64,000 nucleotides of DNA from Clostridiales bacterium (GTDB taxonomy: Bacteria > Bacillota_A > Clostridia > Oscillospirales > Oscillospiraceae): assembly GCA_004553625.1 (NCBI GenBank), contig SFKX01000005.1, forward strand, positions 89,614 through 153,613, written 5' to 3'. Positions 15,998 through 24,429 of the stretch are shown piece after piece. Under the pieces are notes generated by a model. It ran no database searches. It was given only the letters and a program-made list of their open reading frames with translations, and was not told the origin of the DNA. The first letter of the stretch is position 1; every line of letters begins with the position of its first letter. Both the position numbers and the translations under genes were made by a program.

Positions 15998-16849
15998 ATG
16001 GATGAGATCAGGCAAGACCTGCTCAGTTTGAATTACAGCCCCAGTTTCCAGATCTCCGGTATGCAGGAGGCCGACGTAAACCTCAGCCTCCCGCCCGCGA
16101 CCCTGTCCGCCTCCATCAGCGGCAGCGTGACCGGCGGCGCCCTGCCGCTCGCAGACGCCACCGTAAAGCTCTTCGACAGCAGCGGCGCGCCCTTTATGCA
16201 CACCGTCACCGACGCCTCCGGCAGCTTCAGCTTTGACGTCGTACCCGCCGGGACTTACAGCCTCGCCGCCGTGCGCGAGGGCTACCTGCTCAGCCCCTCC
16301 GTTGCCGTAACGCTCTCCGCTGGCGGCATCGCCTCTGTCTCCCTCGCCTGTACGCCGGAGACAGCTCTCTCCCTAGGCGCCGTCGCCGGCACGGTCAACT
16401 CTGTCGGGCTCGACGGTAACGGCCCAGTCGCAGGCGCCAAGCTCAGCCTCTCCAATCTCTCCGGCGCCGTCCTTGCCACCACCTACAGCGCCGACGACGG
16501 CGAGTTCGTCTTTTACGACGTGGCGGACGGCGTCTACAGCCTGACCGCTACAGCTTCCGGCTATTCCGCCGCCGCGCCCATCGCCGTCACCATCCTGGAC
16601 GGCTCCATCGCCAACGTGAACGTCTCCATGGTCGTGGACGGGCGCGTCTACAACGGCACTGTCAGCGGCATTATACGCAACTCCGCCGGAGCCACCGTCG
16701 CGGGCTGCTTCGTCGGTCTCTACTCCGTCACCGGCATAGGCGACACCAAGGTGGAGACCCTCGTCGCCACCACGCGCACGAACACCGAGGGCAAGTATCT
16801 CTTCGGCGGCGTAGTCGCGGGAGAATATGTCGTCAAGGCCAAGCTCTGA
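15998..16849 (+). CDS. tandem carboxypeptidase-regulatory/Cna-B-like domain protein without signal peptide
   Basis: 283 residues. After a 30-residue polar start there are three beta-sandwich repeats of about 85-90 residues, each with the pattern SGSVTGGALPLADATVKL / GSFSFDVVPAGTYSLAA / GEFVFYDVADGVYSLTA / GKYLFGGVVAGEYVVKA. This is typical of carboxypeptidase regulatory-like or Cna-B domains. Such domains are normally extracellular, yet no signal peptide or sorting motif is present. ATG 15998 is supported by CAGGAGG. A strong terminator follows. It could be a spore-surface or otherwise non-classically located protein, which is speculation. Confidence 0.72.
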   Translation: MDEIRQDLLSLNYSPSFQISGMQEADVNLSLPPATLSASISGSVTGGALPLADATVKLFDSSGAPFMHTVTDASGSFSFDVVPAGTYSLAAVREGYLLSPSVAVTLSAGGIASVSLACTPETALSLGAVAGTVNSVGLDGNGPVAGAKLSLSNLSGAVLATTYSADDGEFVFYDVADGVYSLTATASGYSAAAPIAVTILDGSIANVNVSMVVDGRVYNGTVSGIIRNSAGATVAGCFVGLYSVTGIGDTKVETLVATTRTNTEGKYLFGGVVAGEYVVKAKL

Positions 16850-16852
16850 GAC

Positions 16853-16897
16853 AAAAAAAGTTTCCCTTTCTCCCGCTGGGAGAAAGGGAAACTTTTT
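16853..16897. terminator. bidirectional terminator
   Basis: A near-perfect stem of about 20 bp (AAAAGTTTCCCTTTCTCCC and its complement around a GCT loop) with A and T runs on the two sides. It separates the converging repeat-protein and DUF2461 genes; its T-run overlaps the DUF2461 stop codon. Confidence 0.85.
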
Positions 16898-17570
16898 ATT
16901 CCGCGCGGCTTCGCCCCACTGCCTCCAGGAAAAGGCGGTATACAGGAGCGATGGACCGGAAGTCCGCTGCCAGCCGTTCCGGCAGTTCCTCTGAAAACAG
17001 CAGGTCCAGGTCCGGCTCCTCATGCGTCAGGCAGGCGCTTTTGAGGTCCAGCCATTCGCGCTTTTCCGGGCTCTCATCGGGGTGCTTGCTGCGCTTGTAG
17101 CGCTCGTTCTCCAGCACGAATGCGCTCTGATTTTTGTAGGCGCGCAGGGCTTCGCGCCAGACCGGCGCGTCGGTCTGGATGAGCCCTCGCAGCTCATTCA
17201 TGGTCGCCGGCTCCGTCTTGTACCAGCCGCAGCCCCAGCGCAGCGCACGGGGCGAGAACTCGAACCAGTAGCCGGGCAGACCCTGCTGCTTCGCCCGGAG
17301 CAGTATGAGCCACATGACGTCCCTGAATATGGGCAGTTCCGGCCCCCGGCGCGTGTCGCGCCAGATGCGTGAGATGCTCTTGCCCACCTTTGGTATACAC
17401 ATTATCGCCGGGTCTATCTCCGCCATAGCCGGAGAGAGCGCCTCGACCAGCTCCGCCAGCGGCTCGACCACCAGGCGTTCGTACTCCGCCCTGTGCTCGT
17501 GGAACCAGACCCGCGAGTCCATCAGTTTGTTGCGCACCAAAAATTCCAGCGTCTCATCAGTAAAAGGCAA
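16896..17570 (-). CDS. DUF2461 family protein
   Basis: A 224-residue cytoplasmic protein. The IWRDTRRGPELPIFRDVMW segment and the WFEFSPRALRWGCGWY strand are hallmarks of DUF2461 (the TIGR02453 family), whose biochemical role is unknown. It begins at a TTG (17570) preceded by GGGAGG. It is monocistronic and ends in a shared bidirectional terminator. Confidence 0.82.
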   Translation of the reverse strand: MPFTDETLEFLVRNKLMDSRVWFHEHRAEYERLVVEPLAELVEALSPAMAEIDPAIMCIPKVGKSISRIWRDTRRGPELPIFRDVMWLILLRAKQQGLPGYWFEFSPRALRWGCGWYKTEPATMNELRGLIQTDAPVWREALRAYKNQSAFVLENERYKRSKHPDESPEKREWLDLKSACLTHEEPDLDLLFSEELPERLAADFRSIAPVYRLFLEAVGRSRAE

Positions 17571-17739
17571 AATATCCGCCTCCCTTCCGGGACATTATAG
17601 CACATGCGCGCAAGTCCGGGAACTTTTTGCGCTCTCCTGCGTCTGCGCTCATATGACATTTTTCGCCCTTTATTTGTGAGATAAAGTGTGCTAATATATA
17701 TTGGTATGTTGAAGAGAATTCCCCCACGGAGGTAAATAT

Positions 17740-18597
17740 ATGCGCAGCTTTATGAAAAAGGTGGACCTGTTCTGCTACAAGCACCCTCGGTTCGGCGTGA
17801 ACAACCTGATGCTCTATATCGTATTCGGCACGCTCGCTGTGTGGCTGCTGGGCGCCATGGATACTACCTACACCCTCGTCAACGCCCTCACCTTCAATGC
17901 GGCCGCCGTGCTCAAGGGCCAGGTGTGGAGGCTCGTGACCTTTGTCTTTATCCCACAATCGGGCGGCATATGGCTGTTTTTGTTCCTCTATTTCTACTAC
18001 TTCGTTGGCAGCACCCTGGAGCGCGAATGGGGTCCGGGCAGGTTCACGATCTATTACCTGACGGGTATGCTCATGAACATAATCTACGGCTTTGTAGTCT
18101 ACTTCGTCACCGGCATGTCCTACTCCATGAACGCAAACTACATAAACCTCTCCATGTTCTTTGCCTTTGCAACGCTTTTCCCGGACAACATGGTGCTGCT
18201 CTTCTTCATAATACCCATCAAGATGAAATGGCTCGCCATCATCGACGCACTGTACTTTGCCTACGCGATCATCTCAGACTTTGCCGGCGGGATGGGGCTC
18301 ATGAGCTTTTTGCCGCTCGTCGCGATACTCAATTACTTCCTCTTCTGCGGCGGAGAGCTGTTCTACACCGTAATGCCCCGCGGTCGGCAGCAGCGAAAGA
18401 ACACCGTGGACTTCAAGCGCGAAGTCCGGAAGATAAAATACGAGACCAAAAACAAGAACTATATGCACAAATGCGCGGTGTGCGGCAGGACTGACGCGGA
18501 CTATCCCGAGCTGGAGTTCCGTTACTGCTCGCGCTGTGCCGGCTATCACTGCTTCTGTCAGGACCATATAAACAACCACGTCCACTTCACGGAGTAA
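17740..18597 (+). CDS. rhomboid-like membrane protein, probably proteolytically inactive, with C-terminal zinc-binding tail
   Basis: 285 residues. Six or so TM helices carry rhomboid landmarks (LEREWGPGRFTIYYL, and IPIKMKWLA after the active-site helix). The catalytic GxSG is replaced by YINLSMFFAFA and no HxxG histidine is seen in the last TM region, so it should be a pseudoprotease. The C-terminal 45 residues hold a Cys/His-rich module (CAVCG...CSRCAGYHCFCQDH) likely to bind zinc. GGAGGTAAATAT precedes the ATG. The beta-propeller protein gene follows 55 bp downstream on the same strand. Confidence 0.75.
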   Translation: MRSFMKKVDLFCYKHPRFGVNNLMLYIVFGTLAVWLLGAMDTTYTLVNALTFNAAAVLKGQVWRLVTFVFIPQSGGIWLFLFLYFYYFVGSTLEREWGPGRFTIYYLTGMLMNIIYGFVVYFVTGMSYSMNANYINLSMFFAFATLFPDNMVLLFFIIPIKMKWLAIIDALYFAYAIISDFAGGMGLMSFLPLVAILNYFLFCGGELFYTVMPRGRQQRKNTVDFKREVRKIKYETKNKNYMHKCAVCGRTDADYPELEFRYCSRCAGYHCFCQDHINNHVHFTE

Positions 18598-18652
18598 TAA
18601 TCCGGGACAGGCTGAAATAACGATATACAAATATCACGTTGGTGGTGGGAAA

Positions 18653-20443
18653 ATGGGAAGGAGAAATTCCAGCAGACGGCGCAGATACAACCCGTCGCAT
18701 GTGCGCACTGTCGTCACGAGCAGCATGATGCTGATCTGCGTGATCGTGCTCTGCCTTATCGTTGGAAAAAACATAAAGCTCAACAGGGCCGACGACACCG
18801 GCCCTGACGCAACGCCCCCCGCAGCGTCCAGCGAGAGCCCCGACCCCGGCGTCGTGCCGACGGACGAGTCCGGACAGCCGGCGGAAACGCAGGTCCCGGA
18901 GCCGACCCCGGCCCCCGAGCCTTTTGAGCCCCACGCCGTGGACTCAACTCAGCCATCCAATTTCATCTCCTATACGAACGTCATGGTAAACGACACTCTG
19001 CTTGACGGCGCCTATACGGCGGAACAGGAGATCAACTTCGGCGCTGGCTCGGAGTACTCGGCTCTGCCGGGAGTTATCACCTTCGGCGGCAACAACTATA
19101 GAGACGGCTATTCCTACGGCACTGCTAATATCACTCAAAAGAAGTTCGGCTCTCAATGGACGGCCGCCACGGGCTCTCTGGTGGCTCCTGGAGGGGTCTA
19201 CTGGTCCGGTAACGGTTGGACCGGCCAGCCTCTCATCGCAGAGTGGCCGAAGGAAACCCGCCAGATCATGAACATGTACGACTGGGCCAAGCAGCAGGAG
19301 ACGCTCGTGGAAGTCGTGTATCCGTCAATGGACGGCTATGTCTATTTCTACGAATTGCAAACCGGTAAGGCCACGCGAGACGCGCTTAATCTGGGCTACA
19401 CCTTCAAGGGTACCGGTACTCTCGACCCGAGGGGCTATCCCCTGCTGGTCGTCGGCAGCGGCTACAACAGCAACCGCGGCACGTCGCATGTTTTCATCGT
19501 GAGCCTCATAGATTTCTCGATACTCTATGAGTTCGGCGCGTCGGACAGCTTCGCGCTGCGCGCATGGCCGATGTATGACTCCGCACCGCTCATAGACGCG
19601 GAAACGGACCAGCTCATCTACTGCGGCGAGAACGGCGTGATATACATCATCACCCTAGGCACTCAGTACGACGAGTCCGCAGGTACGATCTCCGTGAACC
19701 CGACAAGGACGGTGAAGTGGCGCTATCAGAGCACACGCGGGAGCCTCTACTCCTTCTGGCTGGGCTTTGAGGATTCGCCCGTCATCTATCAGGGTCATCT
19801 GATGGTAGCGGACAACGGCGGCAACCTCATCTGCCTGGACCTGAACACGCTGGAGCTGGTCTGGGTGCAGGACACCCTGGACGACTCGAACAGTACTCCT
19901 GTCCTGGAGGTAGAGGACGGGCATCCGTATCTGTATATAAGCACGTCCTTCCACCTGGGCTGGCGCTCCAGCACCACGGCGGACGTACCGATATGGAAGA
20001 TAGACGCTGAGACGGGCGAAATAGTGTGGCAGCGGAGTTACAGCTGCTACAGCGTCGAGGACCTGTCCGGCGGCGTACAGGGCAGCATAGTATCGGGCAA
20101 GAACAACGTGTCGGACCTGATATTTGTACCTGTGGCGCGGCATCCGACTGCCGGCGGCGGCACTCTGGTCGCACTGGACAAGGCAACTGGCGAAGAGGTC
20201 TGGGCATTTGAGACGCAGGTCTACAGCTGGTGCACGCCGACGGTATTCTACGATCAGAACGGGGACGGATATATACTTTACTGCACGGCGGGTCAATATC
20301 TGTACCTTCTGGACGCCAGAACAATGGAGATCCTTGATTCGAAGAATCTGGGCGGCACAATAGAGGCGACGCCCGCGGTGTATGGCAACTATGCAGTTGT
20401 GGGTACTCGCAGCGGAACGATCTATGGAATAACGCTCACATGA
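18653..20443 (+). CDS. membrane-anchored PQQ-type beta-propeller protein
   Basis: 596 residues. A basic N-terminus (RRNSSRRRRYNPSH) is followed by one TM helix (about 20-42), a Pro/Thr/Glu-rich linker (to about 100) and an extracellular beta-propeller. The propeller repeats have the form GNLICLDLNTLELVWVQD, YISTS..WKIDAETGEIVWQR, GTLVALDKATGEEVWAFE and YLYLLDARTMEILDSKNL. No PQQ-enzyme active-site residues were recognised, so a structural or binding role is more likely than dehydrogenase activity. It probably sits with the rhomboid-like protein in one transcription unit. Confidence 0.75.
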   Translation: MGRRNSSRRRRYNPSHVRTVVTSSMMLICVIVLCLIVGKNIKLNRADDTGPDATPPAASSESPDPGVVPTDESGQPAETQVPEPTPAPEPFEPHAVDSTQPSNFISYTNVMVNDTLLDGAYTAEQEINFGAGSEYSALPGVITFGGNNYRDGYSYGTANITQKKFGSQWTAATGSLVAPGGVYWSGNGWTGQPLIAEWPKETRQIMNMYDWAKQQETLVEVVYPSMDGYVYFYELQTGKATRDALNLGYTFKGTGTLDPRGYPLLVVGSGYNSNRGTSHVFIVSLIDFSILYEFGASDSFALRAWPMYDSAPLIDAETDQLIYCGENGVIYIITLGTQYDESAGTISVNPTRTVKWRYQSTRGSLYSFWLGFEDSPVIYQGHLMVADNGGNLICLDLNTLELVWVQDTLDDSNSTPVLEVEDGHPYLYISTSFHLGWRSSTTADVPIWKIDAETGEIVWQRSYSCYSVEDLSGGVQGSIVSGKNNVSDLIFVPVARHPTAGGGTLVALDKATGEEVWAFETQVYSWCTPTVFYDQNGDGYILYCTAGQYLYLLDARTMEILDSKNLGGTIEATPAVYGNYAVVGTRSGTIYGITLT

Positions 20444-20474
20444 CAAATAAAAGCGCGGCGGGAGAAAAAAGTTC

Positions 20475-20503
20475 TTGCAATCCCCGCCGCGCTGTGCTAT
20501 TAT
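20475..20503 (+). promoter_or_regulatory. promoter of tRNA-Pro, overlapping a hairpin
   Basis: TTGCAA (20475-20480), 17 bp, TATTAT (20498-20503). It overlaps the right arm of an AGCGCGGCGGG/CCCGCCGCGCT hairpin (about 20448-20492) that may end the beta-propeller transcript. Confidence 0.55.
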
Positions 20504-20517
20504 AACAAGGCTGATAA

Positions 20518-20593
20518 CCGGGTGTGGCGCAGATGGTAGCGCGCTTGAATGGGGTTCAAGAGGCCGCTGGTTCAAATCCAGTCACTCGGACCA
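20518..20593 (+). tRNA. tRNA-Pro (anticodon GGG), CCA encoded
   Basis: 76 nt. The acceptor CCGGGTG pairs with CACTCGG before A-CCA. The anticodon stem CTTGA/TCAAG encloses ATGGGGT (anticodon GGG), and the T-arm is GCTGG-TTCAAAT-CCAGT. Its 3' 45 bases are the left copy of the 50-bp att repeat, and the gene is intact after integration. Confidence 0.93.
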
Positions 20594-20598
20594 TAAAA
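20549..20598 (+). repeat. attL: 50-bp direct repeat in the tRNA-Pro 3' end
   Basis: From the anticodon loop of tRNA-Pro to ACCATAAAA, identical over 50 bp to 46156-46205. It sits beside the integrase gene, the usual attL arrangement of tRNA-targeting elements. Confidence 0.9.
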
Positions 20599-20630
20599 AG
20601 TCCTGAAATCGTGAGATTTCAGGACTTTTT
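20595..20630 (+). terminator. terminator after tRNA-Pro (element side)
   Basis: AAAAGTCCTGAAATC pairs with GATTTCAGGACTTTT around a GTGA loop, followed by T residues. A near-identical hairpin occurs at 56091-56126, while attR is followed by a different hairpin. Confidence 0.75.
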
Positions 20631-20669
20631 CTTTATCTTCATCCCAAAATCTATCGTTTTGCAAGCTTC

Positions 20670-20737
20670 GTACCAGAATGCGTACCAGAACTGTACCAGA
20701 ATTGCGTTTGAAAGTAATGGACTTATTGCGACGATTT
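20670..20737 (+). repeat. left-end arm repeats (GTACCAGAA x3)
   Basis: GTACCAGAA at 20670, 20682 and 20693, then a stretch ending ACTTATTGCGAC. A matching block lies at 46022-46072 in the same orientation. Probable integrase arm-binding sites. Confidence 0.6.
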
Positions 20738-20738
20738 G

Positions 20739-21839
20739 CTACGCCCCGATCAGCTTTGCAAGGCTTTCCACGGCGGTGGCTTTTACGCCGTCCTGGACGT
20801 GGAGATAGTGCTCTGTCATGTCCACATTTGCGTGCCCGGCAAGGGACTGTATCGTCTCCATGGGGACGCCCTGGGCCTGCAGCTGACTTACGAAGGTGTG
20901 CCGGCATGAGTGCGGCGTGAGCGGCCTGACGCCCGGGACCGACTTCAGCGCGGCGGCAAACTTGTCGCGGAAATGCGTCGGGTTGCAGGGCTTGTCCACG
21001 CCTTTGCCGGTCCAGAGATAGGGCGTGCAGTACTCGCGCAGGCCGGCCACCATGCCGCGATATGCCTTGGGTATAGGTACATCCCGGACGCTGCTGGCGC
21101 TCTTCGTGTCGCCTACGAACACCGTGCCCTTGACCTGCTTCACCGCTTGGCGGATATGTACGCACGAGCCGTCGGGCTCGATGTGCCCGGCCTCCAGCGC
21201 GAGCAGCTCCTGGGAACGCATCCCCGTGAGGAGCAGCAGCCTTATGCTGTCGCCCGTCTTGTCGTGCGGCAGGTACTTGAACAGCTTTCGGACTTCTTCC
21301 GCTGTGAAGGAGTCCTTTTTGCTTTTCCGGGGCGCGTGCCGCGTCTTGTCCGCGAGCTCGACCGGGTTCTTGAGGATGAGGTCGTTTGCCTGGGCCTTGC
21401 GCATGATCTGGAACATCATGCCCCGGCACTTGGACGCCTGCGACTGGTGCGTGCCGTCCTTCGTCATCTCGCGCAGGAAGGCCTCGACATCCGAGGCGCG
21501 TATGCTCCTCAGCGGCTTTGAGCCAAAGGCCTTGTTAAGGATCTTGAGCGTGTAGCCGTAGCTCTCATAGGTCGTGGGTGAGACCTGATCCTTGTATCCC
21601 TCATACCACGACTGAGCCCACTCGCCGAACTTCAGCTCCTTCTTCGTCATGTCGAGACCCGCTTCGACCGCAGCCCGGTAATCCCTGACTTTCTGTAATA
21701 CTTCCTTTCGTGTTCTGGCATAGAAGCTCTTGTATTCTCTCTTTCCGTTGGGCTGAAAGCCCGTCATGATCATACACTCCCAGAGACCGCTGCTGCGCTT
21801 GCGCAGGGCGCCCTCACCGTTGGAGCGTTTTCCCGGCAT
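20739..21839 (-). CDS. int: tyrosine site-specific integrase
   Basis: 366 residues. An N-terminal arm-binding region (1-70), a SAM-like core-binding domain (about 70-165, with FGEWAQSWYEGYKDQVS) and a C-terminal catalytic domain are present. The catalytic set is R208 (GMRSQELL), K246 region, H310-x-x-R313 (HSCRHT), H336 (GHAN) and nucleophile Y345. AAAGGAGGAGTTCT precedes the ATG. Its 3' end is 140 bp from attL in tRNA-Pro, so it should catalyse the element's integration and excision. Confidence 0.95.
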   Translation of the reverse strand: MPGKRSNGEGALRKRSSGLWECMIMTGFQPNGKREYKSFYARTRKEVLQKVRDYRAAVEAGLDMTKKELKFGEWAQSWYEGYKDQVSPTTYESYGYTLKILNKAFGSKPLRSIRASDVEAFLREMTKDGTHQSQASKCRGMMFQIMRKAQANDLILKNPVELADKTRHAPRKSKKDSFTAEEVRKLFKYLPHDKTGDSIRLLLLTGMRSQELLALEAGHIEPDGSCVHIRQAVKQVKGTVFVGDTKSASSVRDVPIPKAYRGMVAGLREYCTPYLWTGKGVDKPCNPTHFRDKFAAALKSVPGVRPLTPHSCRHTFVSQLQAQGVPMETIQSLAGHANVDMTEHYLHVQDGVKATAVESLAKLIGA

Positions 21840-21891
21840 AGAACTCCTCCTTTATTCTTTTTTTATTATAAGAAAAGGCCGAGCCGCTTGC

Positions 21892-22752
21892 TCACTCGTC
21901 CTCATCTTCCAATAAGGCTTGCCTTAAATCATCGACCTCCTGCTGGAACTCTTCGTCCGTTCGAGTGTCATGTTCCCACACGCGCTCGTGATACTGGTCC
22001 TTAAATAGGGGGTTGTAGACATTCCCGTGTATAAACATGTGGTATTCAACGCCTGTTTCAGGGTCGCTGATAGGAAAGTCACGTACTATTTCTTTCAAAA
22101 GTTCACTGGCTCGCTGCAGATATACCTCAACCACTTCGTTTAAAGGCATACTTCCTTCTCCGATGGTGTAGAGCATCATGCGATATCCCTCAATCTCAAG
22201 GTCGCTTCGCTGTTCAACTGAACTCCCGTACTCTTCTTTCCAGCGGGCTGCTCCGATTTTCATCTGGTAAGCGTCACTTATCATTTGCATCATTCTGTTG
22301 AAGCGGTCATCTTCAACCAACAGATTGAAGGAGCCCTTTGGAGAAAACGGCAATTCGACATGTGTGCTTTTATCGCGTACCTTGAACAGGTCGAGTTCGT
22401 TGAGCTTTTGTGCCGCCTTCTCCGAGTATCCCATCTCCTCGACCGTAAGCCTCTCGTTCTCCGGCCTGCGGTAGTCGGTCTGGCAGAGCAGATAGTCACA
22501 GCTCACGCCGAAAATATCGCACAGGCCCACGATATTCTTCGCATCCGGCACCGTGTCGCCTGTCTCGTACAGACTGATCGTGGACTTGGAGCACTTGAGT
22601 ATATCTGCAAGCTTCTGCTGCGTCAGTCCCTTTTCCTGCCGCAGCTGCGCCAGCCGTTTGGCGAAAGGACAGTTGCGATTTGCCTCCACGCGGTTCTCTA
22701 TGCCGTATTCCTTCGCCTCTTTTGGCGTGACCGGAAAAATTGGTACTTTCAT
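21892..22752 (-). CDS. XRE/CI-like repressor of the element
   Basis: 286 residues. The HTH_3 domain (about 31-90: FAKRLAQLRQEKGLTQQKLA...CSKSTISLYETGDTVPD) is followed by a helical C-terminal region rich in acidic residues without a recognised peptidase motif. A TTGGAGGTACACC ribosome site supports ATG 22752. It is divergent from the excisionase-like gene; the two predicted promoters overlap face to face in a dyad. It is therefore likely the switch that keeps the element integrated. Confidence 0.82.
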   Translation of the reverse strand: MKVPIFPVTPKEAKEYGIENRVEANRNCPFAKRLAQLRQEKGLTQQKLADILKCSKSTISLYETGDTVPDAKNIVGLCDIFGVSCDYLLCQTDYRRPENERLTVEEMGYSEKAAQKLNELDLFKVRDKSTHVELPFSPKGSFNLLVEDDRFNRMMQMISDAYQMKIGAARWKEEYGSSVEQRSDLEIEGYRMMLYTIGEGSMPLNEVVEVYLQRASELLKEIVRDFPISDPETGVEYHMFIHGNVYNPLFKDQYHERVWEHDTRTDEEFQQEVDDLRQALLEDEDE

Positions 22753-22810
22753 CGGTGTACCTCCAATCTGGTATGAAATATTGAATTATATCAAATGTCG
22801 AACGGTTATT

Positions 22811-22853
22811 CTTGACAGATATGATATTATCACCATATAATAGCGTTGTCAAG
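22811..22853. promoter_or_regulatory. overlapping face-to-face promoters with shared dyad (XRE/xis switch)
   Basis: CTTGACA (22811-22817) and TGTCAAG (22847-22853) are inverted copies. Plus strand: TTGACA, 18 bp, TATAAT (22836-22841). Minus strand: TTGACA (22852-22847), 17 bp, TAATAT (22829-22824). The two promoters occupy the same 40 bp and should exclude one another. Confidence 0.6.
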
Positions 22854-22895
22854 AAAAATGTATCTTGGCAATATTTTTTAAAAGGGGAAATGTCA

Positions 22896-23105
22896 ATGAG
22901 AAGAGAAGCCTATGAAAGTCTGCCCGATATCCTGAACGCCGGGATGCTGGCTGAAGCGCTGGGAATCTCCAGAGCCGGGGCGTATCAGCTGCTCAATTCC
23001 GCGGACTTCCCGACGCTGCAGATCGGGAAGCGTAAGCTGGTGCCGAAGGACAAGCTGATAGCCTGGATAGACAGGCACACGGGAGGTGATGCCTTTGCTT
23101 GCTGA
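22896..23105 (+). CDS. excisionase-like winged-helix DNA-binding protein
   Basis: 69 residues. MLAEALGISRAGAYQLLNSADFPTLQIGKRKLVPKDKLIAWI is a typical excisionase/AlpA-type (HTH_17) domain. The start at 22896 has GGGG at suitable distance; an ATG two codons upstream is too close to it. It overlaps the next ORF by about 17 bp. It probably directs excision together with the integrase or activates element genes. Confidence 0.8.
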   Translation: MRREAYESLPDILNAGMLAEALGISRAGAYQLLNSADFPTLQIGKRKLVPKDKLIAWIDRHTGGDAFAC

Positions 23106-24246
23106 GCAGGTGATAAAAGAAAACGCTGCCCCTTCGGCATCTGTTGGCGCAGATGCGGGACAGCCGCTTTCAAATATTCGCAACAACAATATATCAAATC
23201 CCAGCGCCGAAAGCAACGAAAATCTGCAGGAACTATGTAGAAAATTACGTCGGATGAATGACCCGGCGTATCTGCCGACGGTCACGATGGCTGAACTCTA
23301 CGACACAGTATACGAGAGCAAACCACCGGTCATTGAGGGTCTGCTCCAAAACGGAACTTACATATTTGCAGGTGCACCGAAGGTCGGTAAGTCCTTCCTC
23401 ATGGCACAGCTTGCCTATCACGTCGCCACCGGGCAACAGCTTTGGGGCTTCAAAGTCCACCAGGGCACGGTGCTTTACCTCGCGCTCGAGGACGGATACG
23501 AGAGGCTGCAAAGGCGAATGTACCGTATGTTTGGCGTGGAGGGTGTGGAGAAACTGCACTTTGCCATAAGCGCGAAGCAGCTCGGAAACGGCCTCGACGC
23601 GCAGCTCGAAAAGTTCGTGCGCGAGCACCCGGATACGCGGCTCATCATCATCGACACACTGCAAAAGGTGCGCGAGCTGAGCGGCGAGGCGTACAGCTAT
23701 CGGGACGACTATCAGATCATCGGACAGCTAAAACAGTTCTCGGACAAGTTCGGGCTGTGTATGCTCATCGTCCACCACACGCGCAAGTCTGCGGCAAGCG
23801 ACGAGTTCGACAGAATCTCCGGCACGACGGGCATCTACGGCTGCGCCGACGGCGCGTTCGTGCTGAGCAAGGAGAACCGCACGGATAACGCGGCCACGCT
23901 CAGCGTCTCCGGCCGCGACCAACCCGACCAGCGCATCCACCTTGTGCGCGACGAGGAGCGGCTGCTCTGGTGCTTTGACCACGCGGACAAGGAGCCCTAC
24001 CACGAGCCGCCAGACCCGCTGCTGGAGAAGGTGGCGGCGCTCGTGACGGAGGAGAGCCCGACATGGACAGGCAGCGCGACGGAGCTGCGAGATGAACTGG
24101 GCATTGACATGAAACCGAACGCCCTGGCGATGCGGCTCAATGTCCGCGCCGGGAAGCTGCTGAGCGACTTCAAAGTGCGCTACGAAAACACCCGCACGCA
24201 CTCAGGAAGAACGATCACGCTGACGAAATCTGACCCAAAGGCGTGA
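23089..24246 (+). CDS. RepA-like AAA/RecA-fold ATPase
   Basis: 385 residues. A RecA-fold ATPase with Walker A GAPKVGKS (95-102) and Walker B LIIIDTL is preceded by an 80-residue linker. The HHTRKS motif and the substrate loop resemble plasmid RepA hexameric helicases. The C-terminal about 90 residues (SPTWTGSATELRDELGIDMKPNALAMRLN) look like a winged helix. ATG 23089 overlaps the excisionase-like gene; a TTG at 23095 is better spaced from GGAGG. Inverted GTGACG/CGTCAC repeats follow. It likely supports autonomous replication or maintenance of the excised element, though no primase gene accompanies it. Confidence 0.78.
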   Translation: MPLLAEQVIKENAAPSASVGADAGQPLSNIRNNNISNPSAESNENLQELCRKLRRMNDPAYLPTVTMAELYDTVYESKPPVIEGLLQNGTYIFAGAPKVGKSFLMAQLAYHVATGQQLWGFKVHQGTVLYLALEDGYERLQRRMYRMFGVEGVEKLHFAISAKQLGNGLDAQLEKFVREHPDTRLIIIDTLQKVRELSGEAYSYRDDYQIIGQLKQFSDKFGLCMLIVHHTRKSAASDEFDRISGTTGIYGCADGAFVLSKENRTDNAATLSVSGRDQPDQRIHLVRDEERLLWCFDHADKEPYHEPPDPLLEKVAALVTEESPTWTGSATELRDELGIDMKPNALAMRLNVRAGKLLSDFKVRYENTRTHSGRTITLTKSDPKA

Positions 24247-24326
24247 CGACCGCGACGGCTGTGACGGCTAAGAAAAGAGCGGCGCTGTTTTAAAAACATC
24301 GTCACGGTCGTCACGGCTGTCACGGA
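24243..24326. repeat. inverted GTGACG/CGTCAC repeat cluster after the RepA-like gene
   Basis: GTGACGACCGCGAC (24243-24256) faces GTCACGGTCGTCAC (24301-24314) with one mismatch, plus extra GTGACGG and GTCACGG units between and after. Possible origin or iteron-like site. Confidence 0.45.
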
Positions 24327-24360
24327 AAACCAAGCATACGCAAGTATGCGCCGCCAAAAA

Positions 24361-24391
24361 ACACTCCCGGCTGCAGAGCCGGGAGTGTTTG
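24361..24391. terminator. terminator between repA-like and lipoprotein genes
   Basis: ACACTCCCGGCT pairs with AGCCGGGAGTGT around GCAG, with A residues before and TTTGAGTTT after. It can serve both converging genes. Confidence 0.75.
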
Positions 24392-24429
24392 AGTTTCGGG
24401 AGTGTCCGGACGCTCCCATTGCTTGCACA

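Noticed and set aside
24243..24326. CRISPR-like repeats
   Set aside because: Units are short, inverted and without regular spacers; no cas genes in the window.
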